From Bacilli bacterium (lineage in GTDB: Bacteria > Bacillota_I > Bacilli_A > RFN20 > CAG-826): a stretch of 53,794 nucleotides of DNA. Positions 43,900 to 53,117 of the stretch are shown one piece after another (the stretch's first letter is position 1; every line of letters begins with the position of its first letter). The stretch covers positions 1 through 53,794 of the forward strand of contig JAFXWB010000008.1 in the NCBI GenBank assembly GCA_017534425.1, written 5' to 3'. Made by a program: the position numbers and the translations under genes. The notes under the pieces are model-generated. The model searched no databases. It saw only the letters and a program-made list of their open reading frames with translations, and was not told the origin of the DNA.

Positions 43900-45240
43900 A
43901 TGGAAAAAGAAAACTTCTTTGTTAAAAACAAATCAATATTAACTTTTCTGATTTTAGAAGTCGTTGCTTTAACAGCTTTTAATTTTGGAAATATTAGTTA
44001 TGTTTTTGGACTCGCAGGTGCTTTCTTGGCTGTTGTTGGCTTATTCTTCGTTCTTCAAGTTGAGAAAGATAAGAAAAACCTCGTTTGGATTACCCTCCCT
44101 GTTGGTTTACTTCTTGTCATATCTCTATTTGGATCATTTAATGAATTTTCAAAAGGTTTCTCAACCATTTCGAACTTATCGCTTTTGCTTGCGCTGCCTG
44201 CATTTTTAGCATTAGGTTTCTTTTTAAGAAAACTTAATGATATTAAGACAAAAACCGTTTTACTTGTAATAGGTGGAGCGTTTGCAGCGATTACACTTTT
44301 TGGCTTATTTTCTACACTTATTGAATATGGTTTTTTCTATAAACTCCTTTATAAAGACAAACCAAATTATTATTACAACGGAATTCCTTACGATGTAACT
44401 AAAGAAATGTATTGGTTAAGTGGATTCTATTTCACAGAAGTTTATATTGAATACGGAAGTTTGTTTGCAGTACTAACCGCTTCATTCTTGCCTGGATTAT
44501 TATTCATATCTCCAAAACAAGATCGCAATAACTTTATTATTTGCGCGGTAATTGGTGGTGTTGGACTATTAGCATTATTTGTTTTACCAAACTTCAAAGC
44601 AATATTAGTTTTAGCAGTTGCATCTTTATTTGCGGTTATTTATAGATTTTTTAAAAATAACAAAAAAGTATTGAAAATCGCAGGAATTTTTTGTGTTTCT
44701 TTACTTGGTTTAGCTGTTTTGTTTTTCGTAATCGCAATAGTTAATGTAGCGGTTGGTTATAAACTACCTGGTTTTTTAAATAGAGTATTTGTTGAAAATA
44801 GAATCATGCTTAAAGTCACACCGGTCATTGAGGCAATGTTTGCAAAAGTTGGTGGAAAGATGGTCAACTTCTTTGGCCTTATGCCAACGATTGTAAATGA
44901 GAACGTTACATGGTTAGAAACAAATATGTTTGAAGCTCAACTTCTCAAAGAAATTGGTTTAATTGGGACTTTATTATTTGGGGCATTCCTTATATTAATG
45001 GGATACTTTGTTTTCCATTATCTTAAAAATAGCAATGACTCAGATTGTTCAAAGAGCATTTTTGTTGTAATGCTATTATCATTCTTCATTTATGAATCAT
45101 TCTTTGCGTTAGTCGTTGCTGGACCACATATTGATTCTTACGATGCATTCTTAAGAAGTCCGGCATTACTTGTAATGTTATTTATATTTGGCTACATTTC
45201 AGATATGCCAATTAAGAAGGAGGAAGAAGAACATGAATAA
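43900..45240 (+). CDS. polytopic membrane protein, O-antigen polymerase/ligase-like
   Basis: A 446-residue protein with about 11-12 membrane helices and a large extracytoplasmic loop around residues 285-355. This topology is that of O-antigen ligase/polymerase (Wzy/WaaL-type) proteins, which polymerise or transfer glycans outside the membrane. The tail KKEEEEHE is acidic. The last 8 bases overlap the next lipoprotein gene. The family assignment is by topology only. Confidence 0.6.
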   Translation: MEKENFFVKNKSILTFLILEVVALTAFNFGNISYVFGLAGAFLAVVGLFFVLQVEKDKKNLVWITLPVGLLLVISLFGSFNEFSKGFSTISNLSLLLALPAFLALGFFLRKLNDIKTKTVLLVIGGAFAAITLFGLFSTLIEYGFFYKLLYKDKPNYYYNGIPYDVTKEMYWLSGFYFTEVYIEYGSLFAVLTASFLPGLLFISPKQDRNNFIICAVIGGVGLLALFVLPNFKAILVLAVASLFAVIYRFFKNNKKVLKIAGIFCVSLLGLAVLFFVIAIVNVAVGYKLPGFLNRVFVENRIMLKVTPVIEAMFAKVGGKMVNFFGLMPTIVNENVTWLETNMFEAQLLKEIGLIGTLLFGAFLILMGYFVFHYLKNSNDSDCSKSIFVVMLLSFFIYESFFALVVAGPHIDSYDAFLRSPALLVMLFIFGYISDMPIKKEEEEHE

Positions 45241-46051
45241 AAGAATTCCTTTACTTCTATTAGCGGGTATTACATTAGCATCTTGTGCTAAAACAAATCT
45301 TTTATATGATGAAAACGCCTATAATTATGTAGAATTTGATAAGAACTATTATACCGAGTGGGAAGATATTAAAACTCTTGGAACCGGCTCTCCAATTGTT
45401 TTTAATAATCCAACATCATTACGCTTCTCAGATAGTAACACTATCGTTATTGGTGGAAAAACAATTGATAACTATAAATGGAATGGTATAAAAGAAGAAC
45501 AATTTGGATATAATAACAATCTCGCCAAGATTGAAAAGAAATTCAGCTATGGAATTACATCAAAATTATTTGATGGAAGAGTTCGTTGCGAAGGCCTTTA
45601 TCAAAAATCAAGAGTTCAATTAGATAAAACTGGTTTTGCCATGTACTTCCCAAAATCATTAGTAAGTGCAAAATATCTTGGTTTTGCTTGTAGAGGTGGA
45701 ACCGATTTCCCACAAGGACAAGAATTTTCTCACAATGACTTATTAGTTAACTTTATCTGGTCATTCTATCTTCATAGAGATGGCGGGCAATACACTAAAA
45801 TTCAATATAAATTAGATAATGTACAAATTCCTGTTGATAATGGTGGTAACACAACGTTTGTCAATTTCACTCCATACATGAGTGATAACTTTGATGAACT
45901 TTCTGGAGCGGTTGCCATGTCGTTTGAATGGAATTGTGATGATCCAAGACTTGCTCCAAGAGATTTAACTGATGACTATACCCAAAAAGAAAAGCACCAT
46001 TTGGCGCTTATGCTTTATGAAATGTTTATCGGCGATTCAACCTGGTATTAA
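45233..46051 (+). CDS. lipoprotein, function unknown
   Basis: A 272-residue lipoprotein with lipobox LASC (Cys ~18). The start is ATG 45233, supported by GGAGGAAG upstream. The mature part is rich in aromatic residues and Asn (YDENAYNYVEFDKNYY); no domain recognised. It is coupled to the polymerase-like gene by overlap, so it may be part of a surface-glycan assembly step. Confidence 0.7.
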   Translation: MNKRIPLLLLAGITLASCAKTNLLYDENAYNYVEFDKNYYTEWEDIKTLGTGSPIVFNNPTSLRFSDSNTIVIGGKTIDNYKWNGIKEEQFGYNNNLAKIEKKFSYGITSKLFDGRVRCEGLYQKSRVQLDKTGFAMYFPKSLVSAKYLGFACRGGTDFPQGQEFSHNDLLVNFIWSFYLHRDGGQYTKIQYKLDNVQIPVDNGGNTTFVNFTPYMSDNFDELSGAVAMSFEWNCDDPRLAPRDLTDDYTQKEKHHLALMLYEMFIGDSTWY

Positions 46052-46945
46052 TTAAATTTTTAACCATTCACCCATTTCAAAATCGCACTTATCATCATCC
46101 AAAATGAGAGTGCCTTTTGCAGGTGTAAATGTCATTTCTGAGAAGTATATTTTTCCATTAATGTTATATAGGTCAACACGAACAAATGGGAATTTTTCCC
46201 CTAATTTCTCAGCAATTTTTACCATTTCATTCCAATTTTCAGGTTTTTTAAGTTCATAGTCTGTCTTCTTCCAACCATTAAATTGTGAGCCATCAAATGG
46301 TGTCCAATCAATGTAATAATTGTTGTATCTAATGTCTTTTCCACGACCCGTTACAACATACATTGATTTTGCGACTCCATTGAAAACATGAATTTTATAT
46401 TCAACTGGAAGAGCATCTAATTCACCAATGTATTTTTCAATGATTATTCTTGGCTTAATTGGAGAGTAATGTCGCTCCATGGTTTTATTTCCGTAATTCG
46501 TTTTTAACCATTTATTGAATTGCTTACGTGTTGTTTCGATATCAAGATTTTTCTTATCTAAAACGATTTTATTAAAAGCACATGCGTGAGTGCATTTCAT
46601 TACAAATTGATCTGGAAGTTTTTCAAAGTCGATTTCGTCGAAGGAATCAAAGATTCCATAGATAGGAATTAATAAATTTTCAAGTCCCAATTCTTTCAAA
46701 TACTCACGAGCGCCATCTCTGGACGCGCATCTACTTACAAGTGCGTTTTTCGGGTAGATGTATAAGCGCAAATATTGAAGCTTTTCTGTATAACGAACCG
46801 GATTTTTTAAATTGAGTTTGTGATGCGTGATGTATTTGTATTGATATTTCACGTACCAGGTAGGCGAAATAGCCTTGATAATTCCTCTAAAAGGAACAAC
46901 AAGTGCACGTTTGAATTTATTTTCTTTCAAATTTGGGTTTGCCAT
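46052..46945 (-). CDS. TupA-like ATP-grasp protein
   Basis: A 297-residue cytoplasmic protein matching the TupA-like ATPgrasp family, found in capsule and teichuronopeptide gene clusters. Features are DQFVMKCTHACAFNKIVLDK, IIIEKYIGELD, PVEYKIHVFNG and FVRVDLYNINGKIYFSEMTF (metal-binding region). Such enzymes are thought to ligate amino acids to polysaccharides. The start lies 10 bases after a -10 box and has no Shine-Dalgarno. It is convergent with the lipoprotein gene, without an obvious terminator between. Confidence 0.88.
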   Translation of the reverse strand: MANPNLKENKFKRALVVPFRGIIKAISPTWYVKYQYKYITHHKLNLKNPVRYTEKLQYLRLYIYPKNALVSRCASRDGAREYLKELGLENLLIPIYGIFDSFDEIDFEKLPDQFVMKCTHACAFNKIVLDKKNLDIETTRKQFNKWLKTNYGNKTMERHYSPIKPRIIIEKYIGELDALPVEYKIHVFNGVAKSMYVVTGRGKDIRYNNYYIDWTPFDGSQFNGWKKTDYELKKPENWNEMVKIAEKLGEKFPFVRVDLYNINGKIYFSEMTFTPAKGTLILDDDKCDFEMGEWLKI

Positions 46946-46955
46946 AGCGAGTATT

Positions 46956-46984
46956 AGTATAGTTTAACCAAATCCAATTTACAA
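46956..46984 (-). promoter_or_regulatory. promoter of the TupA-like gene (leaderless arrangement)
   Basis: On the minus strand TTGTAA (46979-46984), 17 bases, TATACT (46956-46961). Ten bases separate -10 box and ATG 46945, giving a leader of about three bases. Confidence 0.65.
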
Positions 46985-47039
46985 ATAAGCAAAAATTATC
47001 AGATTTAATCGCACTATTTAAAAAATATTTTTAATTGCT

Positions 47040-47067
47040 TTGAAAAAGTGAATGCTTATATTACAAT
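47040..47067 (+). promoter_or_regulatory. promoter of the leader and large lipoprotein
   Basis: TTGAAA (47040-47045), 16 bases, TACAAT (47062-47067). Transcription would start near 47074, ~120 bases before the lipoprotein ATG, an unusually long leader for this window. Confidence 0.55.
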
Positions 47068-47079
47068 ATAAATGTATTT

Positions 47080-47130
47080 ATGAACTACGAAATTGCTCGT
47101 GTCGTGAATTCTAATGCTATTATAGCATAG
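47080..47130 (+). CDS. 16-codon leader ORF resembling the start of a BglG-type CAT domain
   Basis: ATG at 47080 encodes MNYEIARVVNSNAIIA and a TAG stop at 47128-47130. The pattern resembles the first residues of BglG/LicT antiterminator RNA-binding domains (K-I-x-K-V-x-N-N-N-x-x-x-V). It lies in the leader of the large lipoprotein gene, ~5 bases from the likely transcription start, and overlaps the 5' arm of the leader hairpin. It may be a regulatory leader peptide, a relic of a deleted antiterminator gene, or chance. Confidence 0.35.
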   Translation: MNYEIARVVNSNAIIA

Positions 47131-47152
47131 TATTTACTGCGAGTTTTTTTGT
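47094..47152 (+). terminator. leader hairpin with T-run (possible attenuator)
   Basis: Nested stems CTCG/CGAG, GTGAAT/ATTTAC and AATGCT/AGCAT are followed by TTTTTTT. It lies between the promoter at 47040 and the lipoprotein start at 47195, so it could stop or regulate read-through. Alternative folds with the upstream leader were not computed. Confidence 0.5.
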
Positions 47153-47194
47153 TATTCAATAATATATTGAAAGGAAGGAAAGAAAGGAAAAATT

Positions 47195-49957
47195 ATGAAA
47201 AAAAGAAAAATTCTATTTTTACTCCCTGTAGCAGCTTTGATTCTTTCAGGTTGTACTTTCCAAGAAGGTTGGGAAACTGTTAGTGGTTTCTTTACCAACA
47301 ATGTTTATGAACCAGTAAAAGGCTGGGTCGAAAATCTTCTTGGCATTAAGCACGAAGAAAAGAAAGAAGAGAAAAAGGAAGAACAAGGTAGCGACGATCC
47401 TGGAATTGCTGGCGATGATGATCCAGTAGAAGTTCCAGATACTGTTATTGGTTCAATTGAAAATCCAATTTCAGTTGCCGATTTCCAAACTCAACTCGAT
47501 GCACTTATTGATTATACAGCAGTTGAAGAAAACAAAACCGAGGTCGATTCCAGCCATCTCTTCTTTGTGAAAGCAAAAGTAACAGGAAGTTCAGAACTCA
47601 ACGAATATAAGGAATGTAATTTCCTTAATATGGTTGACTGCGATGATTCCAGCAAACAAGTTACAGGTTACTGGACAGTAGTTGACAGTTCAATTACTGA
47701 AGACTTCAGTGCAAAAGATTCCTTAAAAGGAAGAGAAGTTGTTGTTAAAGGTTATGGTGCTTTATATAAGAAAGTCAAAAATAACCAAGAAACAAAAACT
47801 TACGAATTAATGAAGAAAGACAATGATCATAAGTCAACACTTGTTAAGGTCTTTGATAAAGAACCAGTACCAGGTGCAAATTATGGTAGTCTTGAAAACC
47901 CATTAACCGTTAGTGAGGCAAAAGCAACAATCGATGTAGACAATCCAACATCAGAGAAAGTCTATGTAACTGGTATTGTTACTGCTCACGACGCATGGGA
48001 TGCAGGCTATAAAAACGTCTTCAAACTTTATTTAAGCGATGGCGAAAACACAATCTACTTATTTAAGTGTTCAAAATTCCCAGCTGACGTAACAACCACA
48101 AGCATTACTCAAGATATGTTCAAAGGAAAAGTTATGGTCGTTAGCGGCACTGGTGAACTTTACCAAGGCGCTTATGAATTAACAGATTCCGAAGTACACT
48201 CAATTAGTGATGTAAAAGTTGATAGTGTCGAACTTTCAAAAAATAGCATTGAATTAGAAGTCGGAGAACAAGCTGTTTTAACAGCCACAGTCAATCCTTC
48301 AACCGCAAATCAAGAAGTTGAATGGAGTGTTGTAAGTTCAGAACAAACAACAGCAGTTGCAAAATATGAAGATGGCAAAGTCATAGCATTAGCAGAAGGC
48401 ACAGCCACAGTCACAGCAACTTCAGTTGCAGATCCTACAAAATCCGCTTCTTGTACAGTTACAGTTGCCGAAGCAACAAAAACATTACAAAGCATTGCTT
48501 TCAGTGGTGAAGTCGAAAAGACAGCATATAACGAAGACGAAGCATATTCTATCGCTGGATTAAAAGTCATGGCACACTATGACAAAGGCGAAGATGTTGA
48601 CGTCACAGAAGATGCAACAATTGCTTTAGACAAAGATGTCGCAGCAGTTGGCGACACTTCTTTCAAAGTTACTGCATCATACGGCACAGCTGACTCAATC
48701 GAAAAAGATGTTGCTGTTACAGTTGCAGAAGTTAACCAAATCGCAGAAGCATACGCAGCAGCAGTTGCTTTAGCTAACAAGGCCGAATCAACAGAAGAAT
48801 ACATTGTAAGAGGAGTTGTTACCGCAAAACGCGGAAACGAATACTTCATTCAAAGTGGTGATTACGGATTTGATATTTATAATCCAAATAATAATGAATT
48901 CGCAATTGGTAAGATGGTTAGAGTTAAATCAACCGTTAAGAACTTCAACCGCACATATGAAACTGGCACAATCTCAAGTGCAACAGTTACAGGTGATGGT
49001 ACAGTTCCAAGCCCAGTTATTATTTCATCAGCAGCCGATCAACAAGCAGCAAGATTAAACCTCTTAGCACAAGTTGAAGGTGAAGCAAAAGCAGACGTCA
49101 CAGTCGGAACTAGCGACCTTTCAGTCGTCCTTAAAGTTGGTAATGATGACATTACTGTTTACGTTAAGAAGAACCAACTTGGAGCACAAGGTCTTGCAAA
49201 TTTAGGCTCAGTTAAAGCTGGTGATACTCTTACATTCACAAACCTTATTACAGGTGCTTACAACGACAATTTACAATTATTAGCATGTGATAATACAAAC
49301 TTAACAGTCGATGCAGCTCCTGCAAAAGTTATCGATTCAATCACAAGCGTTACTGGTCCAGAATCAGTTACTCAAAATGGCACTGTCTCTGCAAACGAAG
49401 TTACAGTCGTCGTTCAATACACAGACGGATCAAGCGGAAACGCTGTAGTTACATCAGTTTCTTGTGATACTACTGCAACAGGTTCAGTAACAGGAGATGT
49501 TACAATCGAAGGTTGGAATGAAACACTTCATTTCACAACCACAGTCGTCGCTCCACAAGCAGGTGAAGTTACAGTTACATTTGATGCTGATTCTATGATT
49601 GAAAATCCATCTGGTTATAGTGGTGGTAGTGTTAAACTCACATCACAAGCAATCGATTCAGTTTTAACTGTTTCAGTCGAAGCAACAGATAGTAACTCAG
49701 GTAAGATCTATATTGACAACAATAACGGCGCTCAAATCCGTTTATACAAATCCGGTTCTGGTAAGCTCGTCGTTACTGCAAAATCTGGTTATGAAATTAT
49801 CGCAGCAGTCGCAATCTCTGCTCCAAAAGGAAGTAACTGGTGGGTTGCAGGCTCTGAAACCAATATGGAAATCGCAACCGACAAAGCATCTGCCTCTATC
49901 GGTGGTAGTGCTGATACACTCGTTTACGAAGTCACAATTACCTATCAAGCCAAATAA
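47195..49957 (+). CDS. large multidomain lipoprotein with OB-fold and Ig-like repeats
   Basis: A 920-residue lipoprotein (lipobox LILSGC, Cys ~20) with a Lys/Glu linker. It contains two OB-like units that start with the sentence G-S-x-E-N-P-[IL]-[ST]-V (~residues 90-210 and 225-335). A BIG2 Ig-like domain (~348-428) and a Big_3-like domain (~430-510, 'YNEDEAYSIAGLKVMAHYDK') follow. A further OB-like unit (EYIVRGVVTAKRGNEYFIQS, ~530-690), another Big_3-like part and a final beta domain complete it. No catalytic motif is seen. AAGGAAGG precedes the ATG. Probably a surface adhesin or nuclease-type scaffold. Confidence 0.82.
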   Translation: MKKRKILFLLPVAALILSGCTFQEGWETVSGFFTNNVYEPVKGWVENLLGIKHEEKKEEKKEEQGSDDPGIAGDDDPVEVPDTVIGSIENPISVADFQTQLDALIDYTAVEENKTEVDSSHLFFVKAKVTGSSELNEYKECNFLNMVDCDDSSKQVTGYWTVVDSSITEDFSAKDSLKGREVVVKGYGALYKKVKNNQETKTYELMKKDNDHKSTLVKVFDKEPVPGANYGSLENPLTVSEAKATIDVDNPTSEKVYVTGIVTAHDAWDAGYKNVFKLYLSDGENTIYLFKCSKFPADVTTTSITQDMFKGKVMVVSGTGELYQGAYELTDSEVHSISDVKVDSVELSKNSIELEVGEQAVLTATVNPSTANQEVEWSVVSSEQTTAVAKYEDGKVIALAEGTATVTATSVADPTKSASCTVTVAEATKTLQSIAFSGEVEKTAYNEDEAYSIAGLKVMAHYDKGEDVDVTEDATIALDKDVAAVGDTSFKVTASYGTADSIEKDVAVTVAEVNQIAEAYAAAVALANKAESTEEYIVRGVVTAKRGNEYFIQSGDYGFDIYNPNNNEFAIGKMVRVKSTVKNFNRTYETGTISSATVTGDGTVPSPVIISSAADQQAARLNLLAQVEGEAKADVTVGTSDLSVVLKVGNDDITVYVKKNQLGAQGLANLGSVKAGDTLTFTNLITGAYNDNLQLLACDNTNLTVDAAPAKVIDSITSVTGPESVTQNGTVSANEVTVVVQYTDGSSGNAVVTSVSCDTTATGSVTGDVTIEGWNETLHFTTTVVAPQAGEVTVTFDADSMIENPSGYSGGSVKLTSQAIDSVLTVSVEATDSNSGKIYIDNNNGAQIRLYKSGSGKLVVTAKSGYEIIAAVAISAPKGSNWWVAGSETNMEIATDKASASIGGSADTLVYEVTITYQAK

Positions 49958-49966
49958 GACAAAATA

Positions 49967-50006
49967 AAAGATCAATCAAGGTTCAACCTCGGTTGATCTT
50001 TTTTTA
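49967..50006. terminator. bidirectional terminator
   Basis: AAAGATCAA pairs with TTGATCTTT around an inner AGGTT/AACCT stem, then T7 on the plus side. Confidence 0.85.
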
Positions 50007-50017
50007 TTTAATAAATG

Positions 50018-50746
50018 TTAAATGTGCAATTGGCTAAATACTTTTCCTACAGGATCGTTAATCTCTAAATAATCTTCACTTTGAATATTTAACTTATCTT
50101 TATTAATAACAACCAAATTCTTGCCTTTAAAGTAGTAAACTAAACCGCTTGCTGGATAAACACTTAGTGATGTTCCCGCAATGATCATTAAATCAGCCTT
50201 AGAAATTTGGAAGATTGCCTCATTTACCACAGACATATCAAGTCCTTCTTCATATAAGACAACATCCGGTTTAACTAATCCTCCACAATGTGGGCATTGT
50301 GGAACATCTCCTAGTTTCATTATTTCTTTTAGTGAGAAGTGCTCTCCACAATTTAGACAAGTGTTGCGGTGAACGGATCCATGCAGTTCAAGAACATTCT
50401 TTGAACCAGCCATTTGATGTAGACCATCTATATTTTGGGTTATAACGGTCAATGGTTTGACTTTTTCTAGCTTTGCTAGATAAAGATGCGCATCGTTTGG
50501 TTTCGCCTCTTTAGCAATCATAAATTCATAATAAAATTTATAAAATGTCTTGGTGTGTTCGAAAAAATAATGATGTGAAAGCATTTCTTCATAAGGCGCT
50601 CCATATTTAGAATGGAGTTTATATAATCCATCTTTACTTCTAAAGTCTTTAATTCCAGACTCCGTAGAAACTCCAGCACCTCCAAAGAAGACAATTCTTT
50701 TTGAATTATCAATTAATTCCTGAAGTTTTTTAATTTTTTCATCCAT
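50018..50746 (-). CDS. cobB: NAD-dependent protein deacylase (sirtuin)
   Basis: A 242-residue sirtuin. The NAD pocket GGAGVSTESGIKDFR (~residues 21-35), TQNIDGLH, catalytic His in ELHGSVHRN (~121) and four zinc cysteines CLNC...CPHC are all present. It removes acetyl or other acyl groups from lysines using NAD. It is divergent from the ZIP gene across 51 bases. No Shine-Dalgarno; a -10 box lies 11 bases before the ATG. Confidence 0.95.
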   Translation of the reverse strand: MDEKIKKLQELIDNSKRIVFFGGAGVSTESGIKDFRSKDGLYKLHSKYGAPYEEMLSHHYFFEHTKTFYKFYYEFMIAKEAKPNDAHLYLAKLEKVKPLTVITQNIDGLHQMAGSKNVLELHGSVHRNTCLNCGEHFSLKEIMKLGDVPQCPHCGGLVKPDVVLYEEGLDMSVVNEAIFQISKADLMIIAGTSLSVYPASGLVYYFKGKNLVVINKDKLNIQSEDYLEINDPVGKVFSQLHI

Positions 50747-50757
50747 ATCTATATTTA

Positions 50758-50785
50758 ATTATCTAACAATAACTAGTTATGTTAA
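50758..50785 (-). promoter_or_regulatory. promoter of cobB
   Basis: TTAACA (50780-50785), 16 bases, GATAAT (50758-50763) on the minus strand. Its -35 box overlaps the -10 box (TAAAAT, 50783-50788) of the divergent ZIP gene, so the two promoters likely compete. Confidence 0.5.
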
Positions 50786-50788
50786 AAT
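50783..50788 (+). promoter_or_regulatory. -10 box of the ZIP transporter gene (leaderless arrangement)
   Basis: TAAAAT lies 9 bases before ATG 50798 and there is no Shine-Dalgarno. Confidence 0.45.
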
Positions 50789-50797
50789 ACTTTCGGT

Positions 50798-51583
50798 ATG
50801 AGCGACACACTACTAATTACATTAGCATTATTAATTCCACTTGCAGGTACAACCTTAGGTTCTGCTTCTGTTTTCTTCTTAAAGAAACAATTTAATCCAA
50901 AGTTACAAAAGATATTAATGGGTTTTGCTAGCGGCGTTATGATTGCCGCTGCCTTCTGGTCACTTTTAGAGCCTGCCATCCAGGCGTATGGCGAAGGCGA
51001 CTTTAGACGTTGGCTTGTTCCTTCTATCGGGTTTGTTCTTGGTGTCGGCTTCATGTTATTGCTTGACTATCTTATTCCGCATATTCATTTACATGGTGAA
51101 GAAGAAGGTATTCAAGGGAAAAAACTTTCGAAAACATCGAAATTCTTCTTAGCAGTTACATTGCATAACATACCAGAGGGATTAGCGGTTGGTGTTGTTT
51201 TAGCGGGTATTATCGGCGGAGGAATTTCTAATCCTCAAGCCTTGATGGTACTTGCAATTGGTATTGCTATTCAAAACTTCCCGGAAGGTATGATTGTATC
51301 TATGCCACTTAAAGAAGAAGGCATGTCTAAACTTAAAGCCTTCGGTTTAGGAGCATTATCTGGTGTTGTTGAGCCTATTGCTTCATTAATAGCTTTAGTG
51401 CTTACTTCGCTCATCGTAATCATTCTTCCATACACACTCGCATTTGCTGCGGGCGTAATGGTGTATGTAGTAGTGGAAGAACTCATTCCAGAAGCATCAC
51501 AAGAAGGTCACTCAAACCTTGGTGTTATAGGTTTTACTGTTGGTTTTATTGTGATGATGATTCTTGAGATATTACTTGGCTAG
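50798..51583 (+). CDS. ZIP-family metal transporter
   Basis: A 261-residue membrane protein with eight helices. The metal motifs HNIPEGLAVGV (helix 4) and QNFPEGMIVS (helix 5) define ZIP importers of zinc or other divalent ions. A histidine-rich loop (PHIHLHGEEEG, ~residues 95-105) is also typical. It shares its promoter region with the zinc-dependent sirtuin. No Shine-Dalgarno. Confidence 0.93.
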   Translation: MSDTLLITLALLIPLAGTTLGSASVFFLKKQFNPKLQKILMGFASGVMIAAAFWSLLEPAIQAYGEGDFRRWLVPSIGFVLGVGFMLLLDYLIPHIHLHGEEEGIQGKKLSKTSKFFLAVTLHNIPEGLAVGVVLAGIIGGGISNPQALMVLAIGIAIQNFPEGMIVSMPLKEEGMSKLKAFGLGALSGVVEPIASLIALVLTSLIVIILPYTLAFAAGVMVYVVVEELIPEASQEGHSNLGVIGFTVGFIVMMILEILLG

Positions 51584-51599
51584 ATAAAAATGCTTAAAT

Positions 51600-51634
51600 A
51601 AAAAAAACTCGCATGAATTCCAGCGAGTTTTCTT
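51600..51634. terminator. bidirectional terminator
   Basis: AAAACTCGC (51604-51612) pairs with GCGAGTTTT (51623-51631), with A/T runs on both sides; it separates the ZIP and flippase genes. Confidence 0.88.
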
Positions 51635-53111
51635 ATATTTGACTACGTTTGAAGAATGATCTAACTAGTTTTTCTTTGGCTAAGAAACAACCTATCAAAT
51701 ATATAACTACATCAATTCCTGCAATAAAGATTATTTTAACTAGCATGGAATTTTCTAGTGTTTCTAAATTGAAGTTTAAAAACTTATTCAAAAGGATTGT
51801 GGATGCAATAAGAAGCGAGGAAACAACAAAAATAATGATGTTATTCTTATTTAGTAATATATGACGCGAGTGCTCCCATGTAAGCAAAAACATAATAAGT
51901 AAAACTAAAGCATCCGTAATAGCGGTGCCAAGAGCAACGCCAAATGCTGGGTTATCTTTCCAAAACACTAATCCAAATAAAAGTGAAAAAACAATATTTG
52001 TAATAGCACCAAACAAAATAGTGAAGAGATAAGTTTTTTCTCTTTTCATCGGAATAAGAATTTGAGTATAAATAATGTTACAAACTGAGAATGTTAGCAT
52101 TAAACTTGCTAAAGCAATAAGAACCATATTTGCGTGAGCATATCCTTGCTCTCCACCAATTAACAATGTTAATGGTTTAGATAAACAAATCATTAAAACG
52201 ATTGCAGGCACAACTATAAATAAACAAATATTTGAGGCATATAAATTGATATTTTTAAATTGTCTTTCGTCGTTGGCAGCATAATATGCTGTTGCTCTTG
52301 GAATAAAGACAGTAGAAAGAGCAGTTATAACACCTATAACGATTTCAACGCCTTTCATTCCAACGGCATAACTACCGACAGCAGCCTTGTTTGTGTCTAG
52401 TAAACCTAATATAAAAGTATCAGTTTTATCATATATTGCGGCGACAACTGAAATTGCAAACATAATTCCAATAGTTGGGAGATATTGCTTAAAGTTAAGT
52501 TGTTTCGGTTTTTGCAGTTTAACTACAAACGGCAAATAAATTAAGTTCGATACAACAGTTAAGATGGTGGTAAGAACACACATGAAAGCATATAAAGGCA
52601 AATGCTCAGGATACTTAACTAATGCGAAAATTAATATATCAACTATTGCCGCAATAATAATGGATCTAAAAGCCATATAGGTGTGTTTTTCAAATGCAGT
52701 AAAGATCCATTCAAAAGACATGACACCAGTTAAAAAGTTCAAAGATAAAATAAATACGACAGGTTGAGCTAAGTTAATTTTAAATGCCGGAACAGAAAAG
52801 AAAATCGCACACAATAAACCAAAAGATAAGAGCGTTGTAGTTGCCTGAATTATGAAAAATTCGTGTGTTTTTTGCGATAATTTTTCAGGATCATCTCTAA
52901 CTTTCACAATTTCTCTAACAGCAATATTAGGAATTGATATACGTGCAATTACTAAAAAGTAATACACGAAAGAAACAGCCCATGAGTAAAGACCAAACAT
53001 TGAGTCGCCTAAAACTCTGCAAACGTATGGGAAAGTAAGGAATGATAATATAGTCATCGTAATTGTTCTAATAAGATTGACAATTACGTTACTTCTTACT
53101 GTTTCGTGCAT
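51633..53111 (-). CDS. polysaccharide flippase (Wzx/MATE-like)
   Basis: A 492-residue protein with about 14 membrane helices and the typical N-terminus of PST flippases (NVIVNLIRTITMTILSFLTF, then PYVCRVLGDSMFGLYSWA). Such proteins flip lipid-linked sugar units across the membrane. The start is ATG 53111; the -10 box lies 6 bases upstream, so longer in-frame starts are ruled out. It is divergent from a glycosyltransferase gene, which fits a surface-polysaccharide cluster continuing to the right. Confidence 0.9.
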   Translation of the reverse strand: MHETVRSNVIVNLIRTITMTILSFLTFPYVCRVLGDSMFGLYSWAVSFVYYFLVIARISIPNIAVREIVKVRDDPEKLSQKTHEFFIIQATTTLLSFGLLCAIFFSVPAFKINLAQPVVFILSLNFLTGVMSFEWIFTAFEKHTYMAFRSIIIAAIVDILIFALVKYPEHLPLYAFMCVLTTILTVVSNLIYLPFVVKLQKPKQLNFKQYLPTIGIMFAISVVAAIYDKTDTFILGLLDTNKAAVGSYAVGMKGVEIVIGVITALSTVFIPRATAYYAANDERQFKNINLYASNICLFIVVPAIVLMICLSKPLTLLIGGEQGYAHANMVLIALASLMLTFSVCNIIYTQILIPMKREKTYLFTILFGAITNIVFSLLFGLVFWKDNPAFGVALGTAITDALVLLIMFLLTWEHSRHILLNKNNIIIFVVSSLLIASTILLNKFLNFNLETLENSMLVKIIFIAGIDVVIYLIGCFLAKEKLVRSFFKRSQI

Positions 53112-53117
53112 GATTAA

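Noticed and set aside
47161..47190. Short GGAAA repeats before the large lipoprotein as a tandem repeat
   Set aside because: They are a purine-rich Shine-Dalgarno region (AAGGAAGGAAAGAAAGG), not an independent repeat.
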